DNA of 64,000 bases from Phycomyces blakesleeanus NRRL 1555(-). Lineage: Eukaryota > Mucoromycota > Mucoromycetes > Mucorales > Phycomycetaceae. A model generated the notes under the pieces. The model had not been told where the DNA came from. It was given only the letters and a program-made list of their open reading frames with translations, and did no database searches. Shown one piece after another: positions 13,401-23,186 of this stretch (position 1 is the stretch's first letter; the number at the start of each line of letters is the position of its first letter). The stretch lies in the NCBI RefSeq assembly GCF_001638985.1, contig NW_017265154.1, forward strand, positions 310,001 through 374,000, given 5' to 3'. Both the position numbers and the translations under genes were made by a program.

Positions 13401-15148
13401 CTATTTTATTTGCATTACAAATAAATATGCATAATATGCTATAAATTTACCCTTGCATTAACTGAAATATATATTAGTTAATCATTTGTGTATAAATCTG
13501 AATATATAACTTTCTAATTTAGCCAATACTCGATCTAAGTAAAAGTCTAGATCTCTTATAAAGTGTTTCAATTATCAGCTCTGAAAAATAAGCACAAAAG
13601 ATATATAACAGATATAAATTGGGCGATAAATAATAATGTATATTTGTATCCTCTGGGTACCGTACTTCTTGTCAGTAATAGCTTGATTCCTTTTCTTTTT
13701 TTTTAAAAAAAAACAACATTAATATATATATATATAACCCTGACTGTAACATAAAAAGCAACATATACATTATTAGTGCTTTTTGACTTCCCATTGGCGT
13801 AAATTAAGGACTTTTTCGTCTCATATATAATACATAATGTACGAAATTGAGATAGATATACTATATTATTATCTATTTTGTCAGTATAAATAACTATAGG
13901 CTGTAGTTTCAAAATTATAGAGATAAAGAGTGACGAGAGTAGCTGTCATTATATGTCTGTCTATCTCTGAGAACAAAAACAAAGTTACTTGTTAGAATCG
14001 GTTAAACACGTATCTGCAGATAATAAATAACAACACACGCCTCATAACCAAAAAAAAAAAACATTCGTACACACAACACACAGAAAACACAACTTTGTTT
14101 AGCTTGTGATTATTCTAAATTCCTGTTTATTCAATATATCCTCCTTTCAGTAAACAGAATTTCTCATGTTATGTTTGCATACATACATACCTGTTTTAAT
14201 ATATTTGCACGCATAAACGTTTGTGTTCTTGTTTGATTTATACAAGAGATATGCTTTTATACTTACATATATATATGTCATTATGTGTTGAGAACATCTG
14301 ATATAATGGCTAATTTCCACAAGATAAATTGTAGCCTCTGATAATATTGATCATAGGATTTTTAAAAGCTATTATTAATATATTCCTCATTAGAAGAAAT
14401 GTCTCTCGGGGATAAAACAAAACACTTACTAGACTTCTTTGATATTCAGTAAATTACTTTGGGTATATATCGTAATATAGTTGACCCAGCCTACTTTTGT
14501 GGTATAAAACTGAGAGCAACCAATATTATATCCCTCTGTTTTTAGATGCACAAATTAAAAATTTGTAAATATTTTTTTACCAAGTAATATAACTCTTTTA
14601 TTCTTTTATATATATAAAAAGAAAGAACCAATATGTAAATACTCAATTATTACTTTGTTAAAAAAATCTTGTTATTTTTGGAGACTTGTTAATTACATCT
14701 CGCAAACCATACCTAGCTCGATATCCTGTATGAGAGCATATACTGTAATATACATTGACTAATCACTCTTTAAGTCTTCTTTACTATTTAAAAAGGCCCA
14801 AATCTTATTAGAAATAAATATAAGTATATTTCATTAAATTTATAGAGGTATTTCTTATATACTTTGATGCTAACTTTGTGCTTCTTAAAGAAAGATATAT
14901 CTCTACTTCTGTCCGTAATTCTTGCTGATATACTTCTACGTGCTTTTATCTTGTTTAACTTTGATAAAAAAGGCTTTGCAATCAGCAATGAAACAAGTCT
15001 TGATTTACCTCAAATAATGTTTATTGATTCATGATAAAATCCTGTTTACTTGAAACTACATTATGTTATATGATTAAATTTTGGAAATAAATAGTATATA
15101 ATAGCTCTAAATTCATGCACTCTATTTCTTTTACTATTATACTTAAAA
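10412..15148. other. 4.7-kb AT-rich gene-poor region
   Basis: Only short random-looking frames occur (for example 11394-11612 and 12419-12655), with no splice-consistent extension or recognisable motif. It contains TA dinucleotide runs, poly-A/T tracts and a CTACCTACTTTTG word repeated near 10571 and 11681. No tRNA-like A/B box pair was seen. It includes the promoter of the NmrA-like gene at its right end. Confidence 0.5.
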
Positions 15149-16519
15149 ATGGAAACTTCTTCTACCACCCACTATATTCTTATCACCAACGGAGAGTCGT
15201 ATACAGGCCACGCTTTGACTTGGTATCTTGCAAATCAGCTAGAGCGTCAGCCTGGTCGTCTTCACAAGAAAAACTGGAAAGTTCGTGTGTTGTGCGAGAG
15301 TCTTAAGAACATGAAAAAATTGGAAGGCATGGGTATCGACATCAAGGTAAAAAAAAACCAATTGTTTAATAAAGCCATCTTTCAATATTCTCACATTTAA
15401 AAAAAATTGTATACTTATAGGAAGTTGACTACAGCAGTCAATTTGCTCTTAGGGATCATATGAAGAATGTCAAGTGTGCCCTATTTGTCCCAAACATGTC
15501 AGATCATTGTGTTCAGTATGGAATTAATGTCCTTGATGCTGCTGCAGAAGAGAAGCTCAAGTGCATTCAGATGATTTCTATGTAAGTTAATTTGAAAGTA
15601 GTTTTGTGTATATTTTTTATTTTAACAACCTACTCTCGAACAGGTGCTCATCAGAGCAGGCCAGCTATGAAAATACCGTCTTGGGTCAGTTTCGTCAATT
15701 GGAAGATCATCTTAGTAAAAAGTTTGCCTATGGAAGATGGTGTGTGTTCAGGCAAGTATTTTTTTTCATATACATATGTAATGAAAATAATCTAACACAT
15801 TTTTTTATCATTTCAGAGTCCCGTTGCTTTACCAGCTAGCCTTTTTCTGGTCCGGAATGATCCAAGACAAGGGCAAGCTTGGTCTTCCGTTGAGTGACAA
15901 TACTTCCTTCCCTGCAATTGATGTGCTTGACCTATGCGACGCTTGCGCGACACTTTTGCTTAGTCCTCGAAAACAAACCGAGAGCGATAACCAAGATGAT
16001 GAGCCAGATATCCCCGATCAGGCCTTGAAGCGAATCTATCATCTCTCTTCTTCCCATAATTACACTGGAAAAATGATGACAGAATCTCTCAACAAAGGTC
16101 TCGAAAATGAAGAGGCGTGTGTTGAGTACGAGAAGATTTCAAACAAAGACATGCGTGACTATCTTCAAAATCTATCTACTACATCCGCTATCAAGGATAT
16201 GGTCTCTTCCATCACTGAAAATATACCAAAGATTCCTTATAACATGCGTAGTTCTTCTGGCACCTCCAATTCAGACAAAGAGCATGATCAACCAACTTCC
16301 TGTGGCATGGATCTTCCCGCTCTTTTACCAAACCCTGGACACTATCTTAACTCTTATGTGATTGATTTGATGATGGATCTGTTTGAAAACATTGAAAATT
16401 ACCCTCAAGAACATCCAACCCACGACCTACAGGGCCTTATTGGGCGTGATCCAAAGAGATTCTCAACCTTCTTTGCTGACAATCGTAAGCACTTTACACC
16501 ATCTTCCAAGATGTTGTAG
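15149..16519 (+). CDS. NmrA-like NAD(P)-binding Rossmann-fold protein
   Basis: Four exons (15149-15346, 15421-15581, 15644-15751, 15817-16519) give 389 residues; phases close and the third intron has a GC donor (AG|GCAAGT). The start METSSTTHYILITNGESYTG places a beta strand and a Gly-containing turn where the NmrA/atypical-SDR family binds dinucleotide. The following sections (IDIKEVDYSSQF, CALFVPNMSDHC, LDAAAEEKLKCIQMIS) match the alternating strand/helix layout, where the protein-protective or redox-sensing NmrA relatives usually have a degenerate catalytic YxxxK. The C-terminal half carries an acidic linker and a helical tail ending PSSKML. It may be a cytosolic redox-sensing regulator or a reductase; the sequence does not decide. 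An upstream in-frame ATG was not needed. Confidence 0.7.
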
Positions 16520-16843
16520 GGCTGCAGATTTCCTGTAGTCACTCTAAGGGTTTCTTTTTCACATAGTATATCGTAGCATTCGAAGTTTGATATATACATT
16601 CTCTTAAAAAGCATACATAAAATAAATGAATCATTTTTTCTTGTGTAAAATTCGCCTTTAACGCCATACATATATTAATGATTGTTATGGCTAAAGTCCT
16701 TTCTATACTGTCGCCGGAATTCAAAAAAAAAATAGTTGTCCACACCTATTTCGTATAGAGTAACAATTTGGCAAGTTCTTAGTACAGTAATAAAGCATAA
16801 TTTTTCCCTGACCACCACAATTGGTTGTTGAGCAACAATTGAC
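16520..16843. other. Intergenic spacer between NmrA-like and F-box genes
   Basis: It holds the 3' end of the NmrA-like gene (aataaa near 16620) and the short promoter of the F-box gene. Minus-strand frames here are antisense shadows. Confidence 0.5.
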
Positions 16844-18811
16844 ATGGCGAATGGCTCTCTACCACTTGAGATTCTCGAAAACATTGCAAATCACTTGAGT
16901 ATTATAGAACATATTGAATGCACCCACGTTCACAAAACATGGACTGACTTGTTTCGTCAAGTCCTGTACACGACTATCAAGATAAGAACACGAAGACAGT
17001 TCAAGCAGCTTTATTCGATCCTCCTTCAAACATCGTCAATAAAAGGAGGAGGGCTCGGTTATTTTGTCGAGAGCTTGATTATTGGGGATCAAGTTGGATT
17101 CACCTCGGGCGAATTAGATCAATTAATACAGTTCTGCCCTTTCATTCAGACTATTGAATTCAACCCTCGTCTCTGGCGCTATCTCCGCAGTCCGAGTAAA
17201 CTAGGCACCCTAAAGCTCTTAAAAACTCTTCCGAGCCTCAATCGTGTGCGCATTGCAAATTCACTAATCAAGGAGGTTGGCAGTAATCTGACCCAACTCA
17301 ATCTCAATGGCATGATTGTAAACGAATGGCAAGAGAATCGCCGGCTGGTGTTCATGTTATCTCTTTTGCCTGGTCTAAAGAAACTCAACCTGGCTGGAGA
17401 GTTTGTTATGTGGAATCAACGGGATAGTCCTCGAGCACAATTTTCTTTTGATGATATTGATACCATAAGTTCATCATGTCCATATCTTGAGCATCTAGGC
17501 CTAATGTGCATTAATATCCAGTCGAGAGTGGCTTTTGGGGTTATTGACCTTAACCCTACCAAGATAAAACAAAGCAAAAACCTTCGTGTTCTTTCACTGA
17601 AAGATGTTCGCCAAAATCATTACCAGAATATGAGCTACTTTATTCACAAATACCCCAATTTGGAAGAACTTTTATGGACAGGGTTCGCCAGAGAAGAAAT
17701 GACAAGACTTGGTCAGATACGCTTGGAAAACGAAACCATGGAGAGCCCTTATTTAAGTTTGGCAAAGCGATTATCTCGGTTAAAGAAGCTCCGGCTGCAC
17801 AGAATACCTGTACGACTATGGCCAGGCCGAGCGTTTTTTGAAACAATTCAGAACAAAAGGGTTTCACTTGAGAGTATTCAAATTGGGTTTCTTTCATCCT
17901 CAAGAGATCGCTTGGATGGACTGGATAATTTTGAATCTATGTTGGAAAGCTCAAAAGATACCCTCAAGGAACTTACTATGAAAGCATGGAGAGGAGCCCA
18001 CTTTCTGAATGTCATTCGCCCTCTTTATCACTGCCGACAGCTCACATCTCTATCAATATCTGGTGACCTTCCTCAAACTGTATTTATGTTTGACTGGATT
18101 TTGGATTTCTGTCACCATCTTGAATCAATATCAATATTTACCTGCCATGTGTCAATCTCTGATGAATCTCACGGGTACCAGTATTTTGGGCTCCATCGGT
18201 GCTTAACAAGTCTCTCCATCAAGTTCTCTATTCTAGATATACATGACATTATTTATCATCTCGCCCTTCGTTGCCCAAACCTATCTTCTCTGGCCTTAAA
18301 TTCGGTGGAAAATGAACAAGTGTTCCCGGACAGATCTGTGGAGATAAACATGCCTGAGCACACCTTCCAGAGTATCGTGCTCAATGATATAAAATGTATT
18401 CGACTCAACTCTGATTGTGAGAGAAGAAGAGGGAACTACTTGGCTCTTTTATCTGTTTCTGCATTAGACAAAATGAACAATATGCTAAGACGAAGGGAGT
18501 CACCGGCTCTACGCTGGTACGATCAGGATAAGCAAGAAGAAGATGTAGAGTTTGGGATGTCGCGTTGGTATCACCGGTATGATGAAAATGCGGATTATGA
18601 AAAAAGAAGAGTTCGTAGACTCTCTGGAGAAGATGCAAGAAGGGTCAGAGACTACGAAATTAGCTCTGAAGAATGGGATCAGATTTTGATGACCAATATA
18701 TTCTCTTACAGCGGGAAAAGACAGTGGAAGCAGGATATTCCTCAAGGTTACATCCGTATACGGTGTCAGTCTGTCGCACAGATTATATTTAATGAAGTTT
18801 CTTTGTATTGA
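16844..18811 (+). CDS. F-box / leucine-rich-repeat protein
   Basis: A single exon encodes 655 residues. Residues about 5-45 (SLPLEILENIANHLSIIEHI, then C..V.KTW..LF..VLY) form an F-box, the Skp1-binding module of SCF ubiquitin ligases. The rest shows irregular leucine-rich repeats (KLGTLKLLKTLPSL, LPGLKKLNLAGEF, CPYLEHLGLMC, CPNLSSLALNS), which normally bind the substrate to be ubiquitylated. A charged Arg/Glu-rich segment lies near residues 545-610. F-box/LRR proteins form large, fast-evolving families in Mucorales, so orthology and substrate are not assigned. Codon use resembles its neighbours and no intron is needed. Confidence 0.85.
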   Translation: MANGSLPLEILENIANHLSIIEHIECTHVHKTWTDLFRQVLYTTIKIRTRRQFKQLYSILLQTSSIKGGGLGYFVESLIIGDQVGFTSGELDQLIQFCPFIQTIEFNPRLWRYLRSPSKLGTLKLLKTLPSLNRVRIANSLIKEVGSNLTQLNLNGMIVNEWQENRRLVFMLSLLPGLKKLNLAGEFVMWNQRDSPRAQFSFDDIDTISSSCPYLEHLGLMCINIQSRVAFGVIDLNPTKIKQSKNLRVLSLKDVRQNHYQNMSYFIHKYPNLEELLWTGFAREEMTRLGQIRLENETMESPYLSLAKRLSRLKKLRLHRIPVRLWPGRAFFETIQNKRVSLESIQIGFLSSSRDRLDGLDNFESMLESSKDTLKELTMKAWRGAHFLNVIRPLYHCRQLTSLSISGDLPQTVFMFDWILDFCHHLESISIFTCHVSISDESHGYQYFGLHRCLTSLSIKFSILDIHDIIYHLALRCPNLSSLALNSVENEQVFPDRSVEINMPEHTFQSIVLNDIKCIRLNSDCERRRGNYLALLSVSALDKMNNMLRRRESPALRWYDQDKQEEDVEFGMSRWYHRYDENADYEKRRVRRLSGEDARRVRDYEISSEEWDQILMTNIFSYSGKRQWKQDIPQGYIRIRCQSVAQIIFNEVSLY

Positions 18812-18838
18812 TGTCCAAAAATTAACTATATATTTAGT

Positions 18839-19206
18839 ATTGGCAGGATAAAAAGTTCAAAGATGTAAGACATATTAATGAGAGTGTAAAAAAAAATTGT
18901 TCAAAAAAGCTCAAAAAAGTTCAAACAATTTTGACTGGCTAGTCTTCTTCAGTTGCCAATTTGATTGAGAAAAAGATCATGTTTTTGGTAGAGGAGATTT
19001 GCCACAAGGTGCAAAGTCTAGAAAAACCTGTAATAAAATAAGTTTTCCAAATGGAAGATATGGTATTTTAAGCATTTATTTTATCGAAGCGCATTTGAAC
19101 CAATTTTAACTTTTTAAAAAACAAAGTCCGGCAGCCATAAATTAATTTAATTGGCCAATCTTACTTTGAACTTTTTTTTCGAACTTTTTAGCCTGTCCAT
19201 ACCAAT
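18839..19206. mobile_element. MITE-like element with imperfect terminal inverted repeats
   Basis: The left end (ttggcaggataaaaagttc, from about 18840) is repeated in inverted orientation at the right end, where the reverse complement reads ttggtatggacaggctaaaaagttc, interrupted by a 6-nt difference. Internal AAAAAGTTCAAA words also recur in both orientations (18899-18926 and 19163-19190). There is no coding capacity. This suggests a degenerate non-autonomous DNA element, but the target duplication is not clear. Confidence 0.4.
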
Positions 19207-19208
19207 TA
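19192..19208. repeat. Left copy of 17-bp target-site duplication
   Basis: cctgtccataccaatta, identical to 20560-20576. It marks the 5' junction of the ORF1-only element. Confidence 0.75.
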
Positions 19209-19310
19209 AAAAACCCATTACTCAAAAACAACCAATCAACCACGCATCCACTCCCATCCCTGTCCCGCCAACCTTGCTGACCTAAGTAACCTCTGTTTTA
19301 TCAAGTTGCC

Positions 19311-20345
19311 ATGAGTCCAAAGGGATCCACCAACACGAACGTCTTCAAGACAGTTCCTCCTCAACAGTCTAGGCTGGCAAAATCGTCGGCTGACCAAATG
19401 TTTTGCGACCCCGAGAACACTCGGCTAAAAGCCATTTTGGACGAGGCGCTTGCACGCGCAGCCATACACGAAGAACAGCAGAAAGTTCTGCTTAGCAAGA
19501 TAGATGTAATTGTAGCGCATTCAATTGCACTTCAAGAACAGAACAGCACTCTTACCGAGGAGCTCCGCGTCGCAAATGAGCACGTAGAGTTCCTACACAA
19601 CCAACTCCAGCTTCAGGTACAAGTACCTGGTGCTTCAACTTTCATCACCACCACTCTCCCGCCCACAGAGATTGCTCCTGTTGAGAATTCCTCAGCGGAA
19701 GCCTCTGCCCATGGTCCTGTCACCATCCCTACACCCTCACCTACCACGTTTTTGGCTGCTGCCAAGAAGGCGATGGGGAAGAAACCCAACCAGCCCAAGC
19801 TCACCACTGCCCAAGCTACCCGCGCCCTGCAACCAGAAAGTGGACCATCTGCATATGCATTTGTATACCTGCCCTGCCGCCACCATCTCAAGTACTCCCA
19901 AGTACGAAAGCTCTTGAGAACATTCAAGATCCAACAGTCCCGTGTCTTGGACATTGCGTTCCCGGAACGCGGCACTCTCTCCCTCCTTGTGCACAACGAC
20001 TTCAAGGACAAGATCACCCAGCTCTTCGCAGACATTGGCGTGTCTGTGAAGACAGATTTTGATCCCTTGGACCATCGGATCATTGCTGATCCGGCACATG
20101 CCCACAAACCTGTGCAGGAACGCCAACAGCTTGCATACAAGCTACACCGCCAACGTCTTCTCGCTCTCTGCCTTCGCCTCCCTGCCCCACTGGGCAAAAG
20201 TGTCATGAGGCACTTTTGTACAGTGGAAAGTAGCTCTCTTCGCCTCCCTCCAGTCTGCCTTGAGCAGTATCTGGAAGACCGAAACCTTCCATCTGGCCCC
20301 CAAGCCAGTGCCATTGACACTGCCACTGCCATGGTCATAGGATAA
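19311..20345 (+). CDS. LINE ORF1-like protein (coiled coil + RRM-like)
   Basis: An intact 344-residue ORF. Residues about 40-100 are a likely coiled coil (LKAILDEALARAAIHEEQQK, then ALQEQNSTLTEELRVANEHV). A Pro/Thr/Ser linker follows. Residues about 180-255 (YAFVYLPCRHHLKYSQVRKL...VLDIAFPERGTLSLLVH) have the strand/helix spacing of an RRM-like fold, as seen in ORF1 proteins of non-LTR retrotransposons, which coat element RNA. Codons are clearly more GC-rich than in neighbouring genes, consistent with transposon origin. It lacks a CCHC zinc knuckle and any downstream ORF2. It could be a passive remnant or a captured gene; the frame is unbroken, implying recent insertion or retained function. 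Confidence 0.65.
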   Translation: MSPKGSTNTNVFKTVPPQQSRLAKSSADQMFCDPENTRLKAILDEALARAAIHEEQQKVLLSKIDVIVAHSIALQEQNSTLTEELRVANEHVEFLHNQLQLQVQVPGASTFITTTLPPTEIAPVENSSAEASAHGPVTIPTPSPTTFLAAAKKAMGKKPNQPKLTTAQATRALQPESGPSAYAFVYLPCRHHLKYSQVRKLLRTFKIQQSRVLDIAFPERGTLSLLVHNDFKDKITQLFADIGVSVKTDFDPLDHRIIADPAHAHKPVQERQQLAYKLHRQRLLALCLRLPAPLGKSVMRHFCTVESSSLRLPPVCLEQYLEDRNLPSGPQASAIDTATAMVIG

Positions 20346-20559
20346 ATAAGCTTGCTTATAGTCTTCTCTCCTTGTCCTGTCTTCTCCCCTCCTCTCTGTC
20401 TCTCTTATTTTAATCTGTATTATTCTTTCTCTTCCCCTTAGCTAGTCTCATCAGTCATATTTTTGTTTTTTCTCTTATTTCTTCTGCCGCAGCTCTCTTG
20501 GGTCGCCACTATGCTAAAATGCGCAAGGCCTAGACAAACCCACAATAAAAACATTTTCA

Positions 20560-20576
20560 CCTGTCCATACCAATTA
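20560..20576. repeat. Right copy of 17-bp target-site duplication
   Basis: Identical to 19192-19208; it directly follows the 3' end of the inserted element. Confidence 0.75.
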
Positions 20577-20930
20577 TTCATAAAATATACTAAAACACAT
20601 TTGTAAGGCGCATTTTTGGGATAAGACTTTTCAAAGGATTTTTATATTTAAATAAAAGGTTGATCATACATTATATACATATAATAGTGCCAAGATGTTT
20701 AATAAGTTAATATCCTAAGAATACTTTTCTGTACTGTTTATCTGAGAAGAAGATCCATTCATAACGGCTAATAACTCTTAAAAATCTGTCTTGTATTCTC
20801 GAATTGCGCGATTTGTGCAGTCTGTTTTACTGTATAACCCTTTTATTGTTATTAAATGCTTTGGTTGCGACGAAGGTATGTAAATAGAATTTTACTTATA
20901 AAATAATTAAATAAAATAAAATTCAATTAA
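20577..20930. other. Intergenic spacer before the P450 3' end
   Basis: AT-rich sequence between the retroelement insertion and the P450 stop codon. No gene seen. Confidence 0.5.
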
Positions 20931-23186
20931 TTATAATTGTGGGCAAGCATTTCTAGGCTTCAAAAGAAGCTTGAAGCTTCCAGATTCCAAAGTTAGCGTG
21001 ATGTAGTATCTCTTTTCATTTGCAGCCATCATTTCTTTGGGGATATCGTCCAAATCGAAGTTCTTTATCAATGCAGATATAACAAGTCGCATCTCATTTA
21101 TAGCAAGTGTTTTTCCAATGCAATTTCGCGAACTGTACAAAGCCAGTTTTTAATAAATAAGCATATATATATATATATATATTAATCTCTCTATAAAGAA
21201 AGAAAGAAAGAAAAGAATACTTCCTACCCTGTGCTGAATGGGAAATAAGCTTCCATATTAGGCTTTGAATCTGTGCCTGGGAGCCATCTGTCTGGATTAA
21301 AAGACAGGGGTTCGGGCCAGTAATCTGGGTGTGTCTGGGCAATCCAGGGACTGCATCTTACTGTAGTCTAAAATAATAATATTTTGAGAACATTTGATTA
21401 CTATATACATAAACGCATTCTTATATATATATATATAAGATAAATACCCCTTCTGGTACAAGAACATCTCCTTTCATAAAGATATCTCGAGTTGCAATTC
21501 TATCAATGCCATTAGAGACAATAGAATTTAGACGCATCGTTTCATTTATAACTGCATTGAGATAAGGAAGATCCTTGAGTTGGCTCTGACAAGGAAACTT
21601 CTTTCCTTCCTCCAAGACTATTCCGTCAATCTCATCCCGTAGCTTTAACCAGACATTCTTGTGTCTACACAATTCAATAAAAACGAAGCCCATTGTTCCA
21701 CTGATAGTTTCTGTGCCTGCGACAAGGAACATTGTTATTTCTGATATAATGTCATCTGTACTCAAACGATCTTCTTCCTTGGCTGCTTTTTGAGTATCTA
21801 TCATAATCTGAAGAATATCATTGCGTCTATCGCCTTTCTCTAGACGACCAAGAACAATATCGGTAGCAAACTTTTCGGAAAACGATAAGATTAGAAACAT
21901 ATCATATTTTTTTTAAAAAAAATCAAAAATAGAATAAAATCAAAATCAATCAGTCAGTCATTCTCACTTACAGCCACTAGGCGTGGGGTCTTTTTGGCTT
22001 TTTTAATACGAAGAAGTTTCACAATCCACGGATAGTTCACAACCTAATAATAATTATTATTATATATAAGCTTAGTAATATGTTATTATAAAACCGATTG
22101 GTCCAAAAATAAAGAAAGAAAAAGATGACTTACAAAACCTAGAGTTCTTAATAGCTTGCTTATCGTCACTGGTACAACATGGTTGCTGTCTTCTAGCGCA
22201 TTAAATGTTCCTCCAAAAGAAGTTTCGCCAACAACATCCAATGAAAATAATTGAAAGAGTCTCCAAATGTCTATTTGTCCAAACCCTTTGCTTGACTTTG
22301 TGCCTTCTATATCCCTGTTAATTCGTGCAATTAAAGATTCTGTGACAGATTCAATCAATGGCTCAAGAGAATTGATGTATTTGATTGAAAAGGCTGGAGA
22401 AACGAGACGTCTCTGCGAAAAAAAATTAATATACGCCAACCACCATATGTTATTACAAAGGTTGTCATAGCTTACACGCTGTCGATGGAACCCTTTGTCT
22501 GTTGTGTCAAATATATTTGCTCTTCCGCCATCTAGATTATGCATAGTATATTAATAAGATAATCTAGAGTGACAATTGAGTCTTTTTTTCTTTCTTACTT
22601 TGAAATCTTTTGTATCCTAGGCCTTTAGAAAGGTCTTCTGTTACCAAGATTTGCTTTAGCATGTCTTTGTCTGAAATTGATATCTCTGTAGGGCCAATTC
22701 GAACTATATGGCCATATTTTTCGTGGTATTTCTTTAAAGTAATGAATCTACAATAATGGAACGTCATTTATGCCCGGAATGTGCTCAATTAGCAAGGGAA
22801 AAAAATAAAAGAAAAGAAAGACCATCTTTTGGTTCAATACCTTTGGCTGTGATGTTTACCGAACAGTCCACCTAATTCTGGAAATATTTTCTCAATCCAA
22901 GGACCAGGTATCTTGCTCAAAGGTCCAATAAAAGCATAGTAAAATCTCTATTTACAACAAAAGTCATTACAATCTTAATTTTTGTGTATATATATATATA
23001 TCTGCGCATTTATGCATATGAGCTTATATCTATGTATATATCATAGAGTGTAATTATTATTATTTTTACATTTGAAATATGGTACAAAAAAAATAAACCA
23101 ATTGTGATTTTTCCAATCTGTATAACTTCTGGTTTTTGACAGAGTCGAGTGGCCAGGCCATGGCGAATTTCCCTTTGAAAGTTCAT
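20931..23186 (-). CDS. Cytochrome P450 monooxygenase
   Basis: Nine exons with closing phases (23186-23070, 22947-22841, 22747-22599, 22531-22476, 22412-22134, 22043-21972, 21870-21448, 21367-21228, 21132-20931) encode 514 residues, the usual P450 length. The N-terminus has a hydrophobic ER anchor (ITIGLFFLYHI) and the proline-rich hinge KIPGPW. The I-helix oxygen-binding motif AGTET, the K-helix E-x-x-R (NETMR), the PERF-like FNPDRW and the heme-cysteine loop FSTGSRNCIGK, split by the last intron, are all present, so the enzyme should be active. Substrate is unknown: it could serve sterol, fatty-acid, xenobiotic or secondary metabolism. The start chosen (MNFQRE) gives the only frame joining a membrane anchor to exon 2; a longer upstream frame (23274) would be out of phase. 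Confidence 0.92.

Larger units (their letters stand above)
19209..20576 (+). mobile_element. ORF1-only non-LTR (LINE-like) element with 17-bp target duplication
   Basis: The 17-bp word cctgtccataccaatta occurs exactly at 19192-19208 and again at 20560-20576, bracketing about 1.35 kb that differs from its surroundings in base composition and codon use. The inserted DNA contains one ORF (19311-20345), a pyrimidine-rich 3' region and AATAAA at 20544-20549, close to the 3' junction. There are no terminal repeats, which fits target-primed insertion by LINE machinery. No reverse transcriptase is present, so it is a non-autonomous or internally deleted copy. The insertion lies in the right end of the MITE-like element. 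Confidence 0.7.

Noticed and set aside
19613..20338. Minus-strand 241-codon frame opposite the ORF1-like gene
   Set aside because: Antisense shadow of a GC-rich ORF; no motif, and the plus-strand frame has coiled-coil and RRM-like structure.
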